Assembly: GCF_004367745.1 (NCBI RefSeq)
Contig: NZ_CP037993.1
Span: 4,650,001-4,714,000 of the forward strand
Direction of reading: 5' to 3'
DNA: 64,000 bases
Source: Herbaspirillum huttiense
GTDB lineage: Bacteria > Pseudomonadota > Gammaproteobacteria > Burkholderiales > Burkholderiaceae_D
In this document: in pieces, positions 8,109-17,436 of the stretch
Numbering within the stretch: the first letter of the stretch is position 1
Layout of the letters: the number at the start of each line of letters is the position of its first letter
Position numbers and translations under genes: made by a program
Notes under the pieces: generated by a model
What the model was told of the DNA's origin: nothing
Seen by the model: only the letters and a program-made list of their open reading frames with translations
Databases searched by the model: none

Positions 8109-9158
8109 TCAGGCCGCGGCAGCCTTGCCAGATTCGGCTTCGCGCGCCAGCCACTTGTCCAGCACCTTGCGCGACTGCACCCCACCGGCATCGATGTTGA
8201 GCGCCAGCAGGCGGCGCTCGGGATACTTCAGCAGATTGGCCTGCTGCAGCTCCAGCATCTCGCGGTCCTCGCCGAAAATCTTGCCCTGCCCTTCGCGAAT
8301 GGTGTTGGTCAGCTCCTTGTCCTCAGGACGGAAATGACGCGCCATGCCCCAGAAATACCAGTGCGACGTTTCGGTCTCGGGCGTGATGAAATCCACCACG
8401 ATGGAGGAAGCCTTGTGCTCCGGCCCGGCCTCGTAACCGCCCTTGCCTGCATGCGCCACGCCCACTTCAATCATCACGTGGCTGGGCGGCGAGAAGCGGC
8501 AGATCTGCCAGCGATCCACCGGCACCTCATCGGCCAATCCATTGCCTCGCAAGGCCATGCGCCAGAACGGCGGCGGCATGATGTTCTCCATGAAGCGGCT
8601 GGTGATGACCTGCTCTCCTTCCACCCGCGTATTGACCGGCGCTTCGTCAATCTCCTTCTGGCCGATGCTGGAGGCATGCACATAAGTCTCGTGCGTGAGG
8701 TCCATGAGGTTGTCGATCATCAGGCGGTAGTCGCAGTTGATGTGATACAAGCCACCGCCATAGGCCCACTCGGGATTCTCAGCCCATTCGAGATGATGGA
8801 TCTGCGCCGGATCGGCCTGCTCCTTGTCACCGGGCCACACCCAGATGAAACCGTAACGCTCCACTACAGGGAAGCTGCGAATGCAGGGGAAGCCGCGCAC
8901 GCGCTGGCCCGGCATGCTGCGCGTATGCCCATCGCAGCCCATCTCCAGGCCGTGATAGCCGCATACCAGCTGCCCTTCCCGCACGAAGCCCAGCGACAGC
9001 GGCGCACCGCGATGCGGACAGAAATCCTCAACGGCGGCGACCTTGCCTTCGGCGCCACGATAGAACACGATCTTCTCGCCGCAGATCTGGCGGCCCAGGG
9101 GCTTGCTTTCGATTTCGTCGGGCGTGCAAGCGACGTACCAGGCATTCTTGGGGAACAT
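8109..9158 (-). CDS. vanA: Vanillate O-demethylase oxygenase subunit
   Basis: 349 residues, the usual VanA length. The N-terminal Rieske centre is Cys47-x-His49 and Cys66-x2-His69. The mononuclear iron site is in NLMDLTHETYVH (Asp153, His156, His161). The start FPKNAWYVACTPDEI is typical for VanA, and ATG 9158 is preceded by AAGGAGA; codons upstream of it are not part of the family. With VanB it converts vanillate to protocatechuate and formaldehyde, feeding the pca genes on either side. The promoter region faces the MarR gene at 9485. Confidence 0.93.
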   Translation of the reverse strand: MFPKNAWYVACTPDEIESKPLGRQICGEKIVFYRGAEGKVAAVEDFCPHRGAPLSLGFVREGQLVCGYHGLEMGCDGHTRSMPGQRVRGFPCIRSFPVVERYGFIWVWPGDKEQADPAQIHHLEWAENPEWAYGGGLYHINCDYRLMIDNLMDLTHETYVHASSIGQKEIDEAPVNTRVEGEQVITSRFMENIMPPPFWRMALRGNGLADEVPVDRWQICRFSPPSHVMIEVGVAHAGKGGYEAGPEHKASSIVVDFITPETETSHWYFWGMARHFRPEDKELTNTIREGQGKIFGEDREMLELQQANLLKYPERRLLALNIDAGGVQSRKVLDKWLAREAESGKAAAA

Positions 9159-9299
9159 GACGGTCTCCTTGGGTGAATTCCTCAACCGGCACTGGCCTTC
9201 CAAGGCCAGTGCCCTTCTTGATGGACTGCTCCAGCTTGTTCTTTTCCGCAGGCGGCTTGATCCAGATCCTGTCGGGTCTCGCATTTATCTGTTTTAATA

Positions 9300-9313
9300 T
9301 TCAGTACACTGAA
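9300..9313. promoter_or_regulatory. Inverted repeat, likely MarR operator for vanAB
   Basis: TTCAGTACACTGAA is a perfect 6-bp inverted repeat with a 2-bp spacer in the AT-rich part of the vanA/MarR intergenic region (9159-9484). Its size and position fit an operator for the divergent MarR protein. The remainder of that 326-bp gap shows no gene. Confidence 0.55.
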
Positions 9314-9484
9314 TGTTAGAAAAGTATCCGCCAATCCGCAGCGCAAGTAAACGCGCTGGCGGACTTTTTTCGTTGCGCGTTGCATCAATTGATTGAGGGA
9401 AAACCTTGCGGACCGTACACTGCCGCATCGCTGTCATCACCCTGCAGCTCATCCATTACCTGATTGCATCCGACCTCATCCGCC

Positions 9485-9994
9485 ATGCCAGAGACCACGC
9501 CACCCAAGGACGAAAGCCAGCTCATCGATCTCTACGAGCACCCCGGCCACCTGTTGCGGCGGGCGCAGCAGATTTCGGTGTCGATCTTCCATGACGAAAC
9601 CGGCGGCATCATTACCCCGGTGCAATACGCCATCCTGCGCATGCTGTCGAACCATCCCGGCATCGACCAGGTGAGCTTGTCGGGACTGGTCGCCATCGAC
9701 ACTTCCACTGGGGCCACGGTCTGCGCACGGCTGGAAGAAAAGGGATTGCTGGTGCGCGAAGTCATTCCGCACAACCGCCGCCAGCGCGCATTGCGCATCA
9801 CGCAGGCCGGCGAAGCCCTGCTGGAAGAACTGATCCCCGGCCTGCAGCGCCTGCGCAAGCGCATCCTGGCGCCCCTCGATGAAGCCGAACAGCAACAGTT
9901 CATGCTACTGCTGGACAAGCTGGTGCATGAGAACAATCCGCAGAGCCGTGCGCCGCTCGCACGCTTGCGCGACCAGGATTGCCAGGAAGACTGA
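9485..9994 (+). CDS. MarR-family transcriptional regulator, probable regulator of vanAB
   Basis: 169 residues from ATG 9485. It has a winged helix-turn-helix of MarR type (TPVQYAILRMLSNHPG, then LSGLVAIDTSTGATVCARLE, and a wing with Asn-Arg-Arg-Gln-Arg), flanked by helices for dimerisation. It is divergent from vanA, and a 14-bp palindrome lies between them, so local repression relieved by an aromatic ligand is likely. The vanAB regulators I know best (VanR) are GntR-type, so a MarR protein here is a variation. A TTG start at 9464 would add seven residues without a better ribosome site. Confidence 0.8.
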   Translation: MPETTPPKDESQLIDLYEHPGHLLRRAQQISVSIFHDETGGIITPVQYAILRMLSNHPGIDQVSLSGLVAIDTSTGATVCARLEEKGLLVREVIPHNRRQRALRITQAGEALLEELIPGLQRLRKRILAPLDEAEQQQFMLLLDKLVHENNPQSRAPLARLRDQDCQED

Positions 9995-9997
9995 ACG

Positions 9998-10699
9998 CTA
10001 GGCCACTGCTACCAGCCGATCGAGTGTCTCGCCATCGTCCAGCAGGCTCTGGCTGTCCGAGGCATGCACGATGCGGCCGCGATCCAGCACGATGGCCCGC
10101 TGCGTCAACGACAGCGCCATGCGTGCATGCTGCTCCACCACGATCACCGACATCCCTTCTTCACTGACCAGGCGGCGGATCACCTTCAGCAGTTCCTGCA
10201 CGATGATCGGGGCCAGCCCTTCCATCGGTTCATCCAGCAAGAGGATGCTGGGGCTCACCATCAACGCGCGCGCAATGGCCAGCATCTGCTGCTCGCCCCC
10301 GGAGAGCTGGTTGCCCATGTTGTGGCGGCGCTCATGCAGGCGGGGAAAAATCGAATAAATCTTCTGCAAGTTCCATTTTCCGCCACGCTCCACCACCGTC
10401 AGGTGTTCCTCCACCGACAGCGAAGGAAACATGAAACGCTCCTGCGGCACCCAGCCCAGCCCGGCGTGCGCGCGCTTGTGGGTCGGCACGCGCGCAATGT
10501 TGCTGCCACGCCAGTGGATGCTGCCCCCATGCAGGCGCGTCAGTCCCATGAGGGTGATCAACAGACTGGTCTTGCCCACGCCATTGCGCCCCAGCAGGGC
10601 CAGGCTCTCGCCTTCCTGCATCGAGAAGGACACGTCTTCCAGGACGATGGAGTCGCCATAACCGGCGCTCACCTTGTCCAGTGCCAGCAGCTCAGGCAT
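9998..10699 (-). CDS. ABC transporter ATP-binding protein, LivF type
   Basis: 233 residues from ATG 10699, beginning Pro-Glu-Leu-Leu-Ala-Leu-Asp. Walker A GRNGVGKTS, signature LSGGEQQ and Walker B ILLLDEPMEGL are all present. It is the second ATPase of a HAAT-type importer. Its start overlaps the end of the upstream livG-like gene by 8 bp, so translation is coupled. The longer open frame reaching 10834 would run through livG and is not credible. Confidence 0.87.
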   Translation of the reverse strand: MPELLALDKVSAGYGDSIVLEDVSFSMQEGESLALLGRNGVGKTSLLITLMGLTRLHGGSIHWRGSNIARVPTHKRAHAGLGWVPQERFMFPSLSVEEHLTVVERGGKWNLQKIYSIFPRLHERRHNMGNQLSGGEQQMLAIARALMVSPSILLLDEPMEGLAPIIVQELLKVIRRLVSEEGMSVIVVEQHARMALSLTQRAIVLDRGRIVHASDSQSLLDDGETLDRLVAVA

Positions 10700-11459
10700 G
10701 TTCGGCCTCCCCCAGATAGACTTCCTTGACGCGCTGGTCAGCCGCAATCTCCGCCGGCGTGCCTTCCACCAGTACCTTGCCGCCGACCAGCACCGTGATG
10801 CGCTCGGCGAAGCGGAACACCAGCCCCATGTCATGTTCGATGAAGACGATGGTCACTTCACGCGGCAGCTGCGCAATCACTTCGAAGAGTTCACGGCTCT
10901 CCGCCGAAGGAATGCCGGCGGCTGGCTCGTCCAGCAACAGCACCTTGGGCTGAGTCGCCAGTGCCAATGCAATCTCCACCAGCCGCTGCTTGCCATAGGC
11001 CAGGCTGCGCGTGATGCTGTTGGCTTCCTGCCCCAGCTTGAGGGACTCCAGCAAGGCCATGGCTTCGTCCACCACCACGGTCTGGCTGGCCACGGTCTGG
11101 TACCACTTGTATTGCAGGCCGCGCCGCTCCTGGATCGCCAGGATCACCGACTCCAGCACCGTGAGCCCGGCAAAGAGCGTATTGATCTGGAAGGTGCGCG
11201 TCATGCCGCGCTTGACGCGTTCATGCTGGGCCAAGGCGGTGATGTCCTCGCCACCGAACCATACCTTGCCCCCGCTGGGCGCAAAGCCGCCCGTGAGCAG
11301 ATTGATGAAGGTGGTCTTGCCCGCGCCATTGGGACCGATCAAGGCGTGGCGCGCGCCGGGTGTGAAGGTCAGCGAGATATCGTTGTTGGCCACGAAGCTG
11401 CCCCAGCGTTTGCTCAGGCCTTCAGTGCGCAAGGTGATATCGGCTGGATGCGGGCTCAT
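10692..11459 (-). CDS. ABC transporter ATP-binding protein, LivG type
   Basis: 255 residues with Walker A GPNGAGKTT, a LivG-type insert between Walker A and the signature, a divergent signature (SLAYGKQR) and Walker [11 protein letters not shown], then FIEHDMGLVF. It pairs with the LivF-like protein to power the permeases encoded just upstream. The gene overlaps the permease gene at 11456 by 4 bp (ATGA) and livF by 8 bp. Confidence 0.87.
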   Translation of the reverse strand: MSPHPADITLRTEGLSKRWGSFVANNDISLTFTPGARHALIGPNGAGKTTFINLLTGGFAPSGGKVWFGGEDITALAQHERVKRGMTRTFQINTLFAGLTVLESVILAIQERRGLQYKWYQTVASQTVVVDEAMALLESLKLGQEANSITRSLAYGKQRLVEIALALATQPKVLLLDEPAAGIPSAESRELFEVIAQLPREVTIVFIEHDMGLVFRFAERITVLVGGKVLVEGTPAEIAADQRVKEVYLGEAEHA

Positions 11460-12463
11460 GCGCGGCCTCCCTTGAAGAACTTGTCACGCAGCACCGCCAG
11501 CCCGCCGAGCAGGCCACCGCGTGCAAACAGAACGATCACGATCAGCAGCAGGCCGATCCAGAATTGCCAGTAGGCCGGATTGAGTCCGGACAGGTAATCC
11601 TGCGCCAGCATGTAGACCAGTGCGCCGACCAGTCCGCCATAGAGGCGGCCGGTGCCGCCCAGCACCAGGATGATGAGCAACTCTGCCGAACGCGGGAAAC
11701 CCAGCACATCCAGCCCGACGAACTGCGTGGTCTGCGCCAGCAGGGCACCGGCCACACCGGCCACCGCAGCGGCCACTGTGAAGATGACGACGAGGCGGCG
11801 GTTGACATCGGCGCCGATGGCCGGCATGCGGCGGCCACCTTCGCGGATGCCACGCAAGCCCAGCCCGAAGGGTGAATTCACCATCCGCCGCAGCACTACG
11901 AACAGCAGCAACAGCACCGCGAAACTGTAGCCATAGGCCACGCGTCCGTTGAGGTCGAACTCGAAGACACCGAAGATCTTGCCCATCACCATGCCGGACA
12001 AGCCATCGACACCACCGGTGATGAAGGCCGCCTTGTTGGCCGCCTCGAACAGCATCAGGCCGATGCCCAGCGTGACCATCAGGCGCGTGAGGTCCGCTCC
12101 GCGTACCACCAGGAAGCTCACCAGGAACCCGGCGACGGCCGCCACGATGGCGGCCAGCAACAGCCCCGTGATCGGCTCGCCCCAGCCATGCACGGCCAGC
12201 AGCCCGGCCGTGTAGGCCCCCAGACCAAAGAAGGCGGCATGCCCCAGCGAAACGATGCCGGCATAGCCCAGGATCAGATCCAGCGAGACGGCGAACAGGC
12301 CCACGATCATGATCTGGCTGATCAGCACCAGGTAATCGGGGAAGAGGAAATAGGCCGCCACCGGCAGCAGCCAGAAGAGGATCTCCAAGGGAGTCCAGCG
12401 ATCATTGGGCAGGCGCAGGACCGGCTTGGCGGCCGCTCGGGTTGAAGTGCTGGTGCTGCTCAT
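11456..12463 (-). CDS. ABC transporter permease, LivM type
   Basis: 335 residues, strongly hydrophobic, with about eight to ten membrane segments. It has the LivM-family blocks LDLILGYAGIVSLGHAAFFG and VLGGTGRLYGGLVGA near the C-terminus. It forms the channel with the LivH-like protein at 12460. It overlaps both neighbours by 4 bp, so four genes form a tight operon livH-livM-livG-livF. No binding protein is encoded inside this operon; the candidates are the two paralogues at 5893 and 19246. Confidence 0.87.
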   Translation of the reverse strand: MSSTSTSTRAAAKPVLRLPNDRWTPLEILFWLLPVAAYFLFPDYLVLISQIMIVGLFAVSLDLILGYAGIVSLGHAAFFGLGAYTAGLLAVHGWGEPITGLLLAAIVAAVAGFLVSFLVVRGADLTRLMVTLGIGLMLFEAANKAAFITGGVDGLSGMVMGKIFGVFEFDLNGRVAYGYSFAVLLLLFVVLRRMVNSPFGLGLRGIREGGRRMPAIGADVNRRLVVIFTVAAAVAGVAGALLAQTTQFVGLDVLGFPRSAELLIILVLGGTGRLYGGLVGALVYMLAQDYLSGLNPAYWQFWIGLLLIVIVLFARGGLLGGLAVLRDKFFKGGRA

Positions 12464-13326
12464 CCGCGCCTCCGCATCAGTCCGGCCGGGAACAGGATCA
12501 GCAACACCACCATCAGGCCATAGATGACGAAGGCGCCGATCTCCGGCACATAATATTTTCCGGCGACGTCGAACACGCCCAGGATCAGCGCGGCCAGCAG
12601 CGGCCCCTTGATGGTGCCGGCCCCGCCCACGGCCACCACCAGCAGGAAGTAGACCATGTACTTGACCGGGAAGGTCGGGTCCAATCCCAGCACGTCAATA
12701 CCCAGGCCGCCACCGAGACCGGCGAGACCCGACCCCAGTGCGAAGGTCAGGCTGAACACGCGGCTGACGTTGATGCCCAGCCCCGCTGCCGCCACCTGGT
12801 TGTCGACCGAGGCGCGGATCTGCGCACCGAAGCGGGTGCGCTCGATCAAGAGGCCCAGCGCCACCGTCACGATCACCACCACGCCGATCAGGAAAACGCG
12901 ATACGCCCCGACATCCAGCCCCAGCAGCGAGACCTGTCCGCGCAGCCAATCCGGCAGCACCACAGGCTGCTGGGTCGGTCCCCATTGCCAGGTGGCCCCG
13001 GCCACGGCCATGAAGGTCAGGCCGATGGAAAACAGCACCTGGTCCAGGTGGCTGGCCTTGTAGAGCCGGCGATAAAGGGAACGCTCAAGGATCAGACCGA
13101 CGATGGCGGCAGCGATGAAGGCCAGTGGCAAGGTCGCGAGAAAGGGAACCCCGATGCGATTGAGCAGCGTCACGCAGACATAGCCGCCCAGCATGGCGAA
13201 GGCACCATGCGCGAGGTTGATGAAGTTCATCATCCCCATCGTCACCGACAGGCCCACGCTGATGAGAAACAGGAGGCTACCGTAGGCAATGCCATCGAAG
13301 AGCACGCCAAGGAAGTTGCCTAGCAT
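12460..13326 (-). CDS. ABC transporter permease, LivH type
   Basis: 288 residues from ATG 13326, which follows GGGGAGGG at good spacing; an upstream TTG at 13344 is less likely. The LivH signature GMMNFINLAHGAFAMLGGY and the late block VVAVGGAGTIKGPLLAALI are clear. It is the first gene of the importer operon and lies 251 bp after the pcaF stop codon on the same strand, so it may be read from the pcaIJF promoter or from its own. The gap 13327-13577 shows no gene. Confidence 0.87.
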   Translation of the reverse strand: MLGNFLGVLFDGIAYGSLLFLISVGLSVTMGMMNFINLAHGAFAMLGGYVCVTLLNRIGVPFLATLPLAFIAAAIVGLILERSLYRRLYKASHLDQVLFSIGLTFMAVAGATWQWGPTQQPVVLPDWLRGQVSLLGLDVGAYRVFLIGVVVIVTVALGLLIERTRFGAQIRASVDNQVAAAGLGINVSRVFSLTFALGSGLAGLGGGLGIDVLGLDPTFPVKYMVYFLLVVAVGGAGTIKGPLLAALILGVFDVAGKYYVPEIGAFVIYGLMVVLLILFPAGLMRRRG

Positions 13327-13577
13327 GGCACCCTCCCCAGGCAAGGACGAGCGGGCGCAGCCGAACGCGGCGCGCAGTCATGATGCGAATGCATGATGCG
13401 GTTGGTCTCCTCTTCTGGCCTGCGGCTCTGTTTTTTTGGCCGCTTGGGAATCGATATAAATTATTTTTCTATTGTGCTGCGCCTGCCTCAATTCATGCTT
13501 GATCAATTTTCACGAAGACCCTTGCGATCTTCATGGATGACGCGACACGATTGCCCGGCCGCGCCATCCCGAGCGCA

Positions 13578-14780
13578 TCACACGCGCTCGATCACCATCG
13601 CGATACCCTGCCCCACGCCGATGCACATGGTGCACAGCGCATAGCGGCCACCGGTGCGTTCCAGCTGGTAGGTGGCAGTGGTCACCAGGCGCGCACCGCT
13701 CATGCCCAGCGGATGGCCGAGGGCGATGGCACCGCCGTTCGGATTGACGCGTGCGTCATCATCGGCCACGCCCAGTTCGCGCAGCACGGCCAGCCCTTGC
13801 GAGGCGAAGGCTTCGTTGAGTTCGATCACGTCCATCTGATCAATCGTCATGCCCAGTTGCGCCAGCACTTTCTTGCTGGCCGGGGCCGGACCCATGCCCA
13901 TGATGCGCGGTGCGACACCGGCCGTGGCCATGCCCAGAATGCGGGCGCGCGGCTTGAGCTGGTACTTCTCGACGGCATCGGCACTGGCCAGCAGCAAGGC
14001 GCAGGCGCCATCGTTGACGCCGGACGCATTGCCGGCCGTGACGGTGCCATCCGGCCTGACTACGCCCTTCAGGCGGGCCAGCGCTTCCATGCTGGTCGCA
14101 CGCGGATGTTCATCCTGGGTCACGGTGATGGGATCGCCCTTCTTCTGCGGGATCACCACCGGCACGATTTCCTGCGCCAGGTTGCCATTGGCTTGTGCGG
14201 CGGCGGCCTTGGCCTGGCTGCGTACGGCGAACTGATCCTGGTCTTCGCGGCTGACCTTGAAATCGACGGCGACATTCTCGGCGGTCTCGGGCATGGCATC
14301 CACGCCATACTTCTGCTTCATCAGCGCATTGACGAAACGCCAGCCGATGGTGGTGTCCTGGATCGCCGCCTGGCGCGAGAAGGCGCTGTCAGCCTTGCCC
14401 ATCACGAAGGGGGCGCGGGTCATCGATTCGACGCCACCGGCGATCATCAACTGCGTTTCACCGGACTTGATAGCGCGCGCGGCCGTGCCCAGCGCATCCA
14501 TGCCGGAGCCGCACAGGCGGTTGATGGTGCTGCCCGGCACTTCCTGCGGCAGGCCTGCCAGCAGCAGCGACATGCGTGCCACGTTGCGGTTGTCTTCACC
14601 GGCCTGGTTGGCGCAGCCAAAGATCACGTCATCGACGGCCTTCCAGTCCACTTGCGGATTGCGCTCCATGAGCGCGCGCAGCGGCACCGCGCCCAGGTCA
14701 TCAGCGCGCACGTCCTTGAGCGCGCCGCCATAGCGGCCGATGGGGGTGCGGATGGCGTCACAGATAAATACGTCTTTCAT
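13578..14780 (-). CDS. pcaF: 3-oxoadipyl-CoA thiolase
   Basis: 400 residues, the usual PcaF length. The sequence starts [20 protein letters not shown] as in PcaF/PaaJ thiolases. The acyl-accepting cysteine is Cys90 ([12 protein letters not shown]). The C-terminal catalytic blocks [18 protein letters not shown] and CIGVGQG supply His and Cys. It splits 3-oxoadipyl-CoA into succinyl-CoA and acetyl-CoA, the last step of the beta-ketoadipate pathway. It follows pcaJ on the same strand after 36 bp. Confidence 0.93.
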   Translation of the reverse strand: MKDVFICDAIRTPIGRYGGALKDVRADDLGAVPLRALMERNPQVDWKAVDDVIFGCANQAGEDNRNVARMSLLLAGLPQEVPGSTINRLCGSGMDALGTAARAIKSGETQLMIAGGVESMTRAPFVMGKADSAFSRQAAIQDTTIGWRFVNALMKQKYGVDAMPETAENVAVDFKVSREDQDQFAVRSQAKAAAAQANGNLAQEIVPVVIPQKKGDPITVTQDEHPRATSMEALARLKGVVRPDGTVTAGNASGVNDGACALLLASADAVEKYQLKPRARILGMATAGVAPRIMGMGPAPASKKVLAQLGMTIDQMDVIELNEAFASQGLAVLRELGVADDDARVNPNGGAIALGHPLGMSGARLVTTATYQLERTGGRYALCTMCIGVGQGIAMVIERV

Positions 14781-14816
14781 GCATTCCTCACAGCGATAAC
14801 GATACGGGTCACGGAA

Positions 14817-15458
14817 TCAGGCCGCCGGGCGCAGCGGTGCGCCGGTCAGTTCCTGCAATTGCGCAAAGGTCAGGCCCTCGACAATCTCGCGCACCTGCAG
14901 GCCTTGCGGGGTCACGTCGATGACGGCCAGGTCGGTGTAGATGCGGTTGACGCAGCCGATGCCGGTGAGCGGATAGGAGCAGGCCTCCACCAGCTTGCTT
15001 TCGCCGGTCTTGGTCTGGTGGTCCATCATGACGAAGACTTGCTTGGCACCGATGGCCAGGTCCATCGCACCGCCCACGGCGGGGATGGCATCCGGTGCGC
15101 CGGTGTGCCAGTTGGCCAGGTCGCCCTTGGCCGAGACCTGGAAGGCACCCAGCACGCAGATGTCCAGATGGCCGCCGCGCATCATCGAGAACGAATCCGC
15201 GTGATGGAAGTAGGAACCGCCGGTCAGGAGCGTCACCGGCTGCTTGCCGGCATTGATGAGGTCTTCGTCTTCTTCGCCGGGGGCCGGGGCCGGGCCCATG
15301 CCCAGCACGCCGTTTTCGCTGTGCAGGAAAATTTCCTTGTCCGCCGGCAGGTAGTTGGCGACCTTGGTCGGCAGGCCGATACCCAGGTTCACGTAGGCGC
15401 CCTCGGGGATGTCCTGCGCCACGCGGGCGGCGATCTCTTCACGGGTAAAGCGCTTCAT
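14817..15458 (-). CDS. pcaJ: 3-oxoadipate CoA-transferase subunit B
   Basis: 213 residues. The family II CoA-transferase motif SENG is at residues 47-50 with Glu48 as the catalytic carboxylate, followed by GMGPAPAPGEEDEDLINAGK, typical for PcaJ/CatJ. With PcaI it moves CoA from succinyl-CoA to 3-oxoadipate. Its ATG overlaps the pcaI stop codon (ATGA), so the two subunits are translationally coupled. Confidence 0.92.
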   Translation of the reverse strand: MKRFTREEIAARVAQDIPEGAYVNLGIGLPTKVANYLPADKEIFLHSENGVLGMGPAPAPGEEDEDLINAGKQPVTLLTGGSYFHHADSFSMMRGGHLDICVLGAFQVSAKGDLANWHTGAPDAIPAVGGAMDLAIGAKQVFVMMDHQTKTGESKLVEACSYPLTGIGCVNRIYTDLAVIDVTPQGLQVREIVEGLTFAQLQELTGAPLRPAA

Positions 15459-16129
15459 TGCTGTGCCTCCTTGGTTTGCACGATCCGCTGCACGAAGATG
15501 CCGGGCGTGATGATGTTTTCCGGATCGAGCTGGCCCAGTTCCACCACCTCGGTGACTTGCGCAATGGTGACCTTGGCCGCCATGGCCATGATGGGCCCGA
15601 AGTTGCGCGCCGTCTTGCGATACACCAGGTTGCCCCAGCGGTCGCCGCGCAGCGCCTTGATGAGCGCGAAGTCGGCATGGATGGGCGACTCCAGCACATA
15701 GTGCTTGCCATCGATGAGGCGCGTTTCCTTGCCTTCGGCCAGCATGGTGCCGTAGCCGGTCGGGCTGAAGAAACCGCCGATGCCGGCACCGGCGGCGCGG
15801 ATGCGCTCGGCCAGGTTGCCTTGCGGGGTCAGTTCCAGTTCGATTTCGCCGGCACGGTAGAGCGCATCGAAGACGTGGGAATCAGTCTGGCGCGGGAAGG
15901 AACAGATGATCTTCTTGACGCGCTTGGTCTTGAGCAGCGCCGCCAGACCCGTATCGCCATTGCCGGCGTTGTTGTTGACGATGGTCAGGTCACGCGCGCC
16001 CTGGGCGATCAGCGCATCGATCAGGGCCGAGGGCATGCCGGCATTGCCGAAGCCACCGATCATGATGGTGGCACCATCATGGATGTCAGCGACCGCCTGC
16101 TCCAAAGAGTCAGAAATTTTATTGATCAC
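15455..16129 (-). CDS. pcaI: 3-oxoadipate CoA-transferase subunit A
   Basis: 224 residues from GTG 16129 (Val-Ile-Asn-Lys-Ile-Ser-Asp-Ser-Leu), the start conserved in PcaI, with GAGAG just upstream. The frame is open to 16279 but the extra 50 residues are basic and unlike the family. The glycine-rich CoA-binding block ATIMIGGFGNAGMPSALID is near residues 20-40. It is the first gene of pcaIJF and is divergent from the IclR regulator, with two PcaR-box-like sequences between them. Confidence 0.9.
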   Translation of the reverse strand: MINKISDSLEQAVADIHDGATIMIGGFGNAGMPSALIDALIAQGARDLTIVNNNAGNGDTGLAALLKTKRVKKIICSFPRQTDSHVFDALYRAGEIELELTPQGNLAERIRAAGAGIGGFFSPTGYGTMLAEGKETRLIDGKHYVLESPIHADFALIKALRGDRWGNLVYRKTARNFGPIMAMAAKVTIAQVTEVVELGQLDPENIITPGIFVQRIVQTKEAQQ

Positions 16130-16264
16130 GTTGCTCTCACTGTAGATGCGGCGCTTCCAGCTGCGCCTGCGGATTGCCTCGCTGACCTTGTTCTTGCCGT
16201 TCAGCCAGGCGGTTGGGACTCGTCTCTGCCGGTGTGGACGGGCATTCCGGAGGTATTTGCAGCG

Positions 16265-16280
16265 TGACGTTTTCTGCACC
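16265..16280 (+). repeat. 16-bp interspersed motif, copy 1
   Basis: TGACGTTTTCTGCACC, found with identical sequence at 27309-27324 and 30923-30938, always intergenic and always on the + strand. Here it abuts the candidate PcaR boxes. Function unknown. Confidence 0.6.
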
Positions 16281-16285
16281 GAAAT

Positions 16286-16319
16286 GTTCGATCACCGAAC
16301 TAATGTTTGATTTTCGCAC
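16286..16319 (+). promoter_or_regulatory. Two tandem PcaR-box-like sites
   Basis: GTTCGATCACCGAAC (16286-16300) and GTTTGATTTTCGCAC (16305-16319) each agree at 12 of 15 positions with the Pseudomonas putida PcaR box as I remember it (GTTCGATAATCGCAC). Their starts are 19 bp apart, nearly two helical turns. They sit in the 359-bp pcaI/pcaR gap, where an IclR activator would be expected to bind. Nothing else is seen in that gap apart from the 16-bp motif just upstream. Confidence 0.6.
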
Positions 16320-16488
16320 AAAAAGAGTTTAGCGATCCGGCTTGACGGCCGTCAAGAAAAACCCGCAGGATGTGTTCGCTTGCCGCACAAAACGTTAAAA
16401 TCCTGACGCACTGAGGCACGCCGGGAAATCCGAGCTGTCCCGCTGATGCATCGTCCTGAACCACCGACCAGAGAGTCCATTCGCGCCC

Positions 16489-17430
16489 ATGTCCACCGCC
16501 CCTGCTGCCAAGACCCGCAAGACCGCCGCCAAGAGCACCGCTGCCGTCAAGGACGCCAAGCTGCCCAAATCCGCCCCGGCCGCCAGCCGGCGCAGCAAGG
16601 CGCGGGAACAGGAGCCGGCGGCCAGCGCGCCCGAGGCGGAACGCGAGCTGACCATCGCCGAGGAAATCGATGCCCTCACCGACCCCAGCTTCATGACCTC
16701 GCTGGCCCGGGGCCTGGCGGTGATCCGTGCCTTCAGCGATTCGCGCCGCAGCCTGACCATCGCCCAGATCAGCCAGAAGACCGGCATCCCGCGCGCTGCC
16801 GTGCGGCGCTGCCTGCATACCCTGAAGCAACTCGGCTATGCCGATTCGGACGTCAACAATTTTTCGCTGCGCCCCAAGATCCTGACGCTGGGCTACTCCT
16901 ATCTGTCGTCCACCCCGCTGACCGTTTCTGCACAGCCCTACCTGAACAACATCAGCCGCACGCTCGGCGAGTCCTGCTCGCTGGCCGTGCTGGACGACAA
17001 TGAAGTGCTCTACGTCGCTCGCTCGGCCACTTCGCGCGTGATGTCGGTGGCACTCAATACCGGCAGCCGCCTGCCCGCCTATTGCACTTCGCTGGGCCGG
17101 GCCATGCTGGCGCACCTGCCGGATGATCAGCTCAAGGCCTACTTCGAGAAGGTCAAGCTGCGCGCCCTGACCGACAAGACCGTGGTGTCGCAAAAGCGTC
17201 TGCGCGACATTCTGGCTGGTGTGCGTGCGCAGGGCTATGCGGTCATCGATGAAGAACTGGAAGTCGGCCTGCGCTCCATCGCCGTACCGGTACGCGGTGC
17301 CTCCGGCAATGTGCTGGCCGCACTGAACGTGGGGGCACAGGCCGCGCGCGTGTCGGTGGCACAGATGGAAGAAGAGATCCTGCCGGTGCTGCTGCGTGGC
17401 GCACAGGAATTGTCCGTGCTGCTGCCGTAA
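16489..17430 (+). CDS. pcaR: IclR-family regulator of beta-ketoadipate genes (PcaR/PobR type)
   Basis: 313 residues. A basic, Ala/Lys-rich N-terminal extension of about 55 residues precedes the winged HTH (FMTSLARGLAVIRAFSD, then TIAQISQKTGIPRAAVRRCL near residues 68-105) and the C-terminal effector domain (ISRTLGESCSLAVLDDNEVLYVAR and a late IAVPVRGASGNVLAALNV). This is the PcaR/PcaU/PobR subgroup that responds to beta-ketoadipate or protocatechuate-type ligands. It is divergent from pcaI, with candidate operator boxes in between. The long extension is unusual, but the only ATG with a fitting context is 16489. Confidence 0.85.
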   Translation: MSTAPAAKTRKTAAKSTAAVKDAKLPKSAPAASRRSKAREQEPAASAPEAERELTIAEEIDALTDPSFMTSLARGLAVIRAFSDSRRSLTIAQISQKTGIPRAAVRRCLHTLKQLGYADSDVNNFSLRPKILTLGYSYLSSTPLTVSAQPYLNNISRTLGESCSLAVLDDNEVLYVARSATSRVMSVALNTGSRLPAYCTSLGRAMLAHLPDDQLKAYFEKVKLRALTDKTVVSQKRLRDILAGVRAQGYAVIDEELEVGLRSIAVPVRGASGNVLAALNVGAQAARVSVAQMEEEILPVLLRGAQELSVLLP

Positions 17431-17436
17431 AAAACA

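Noticed and set aside
13533-15701. 722-residue open frame antisense to pcaF and pcaJ
   Set aside because: The minus-strand genes have conserved catalytic motifs; this frame is a by-product of strong third-position GC.
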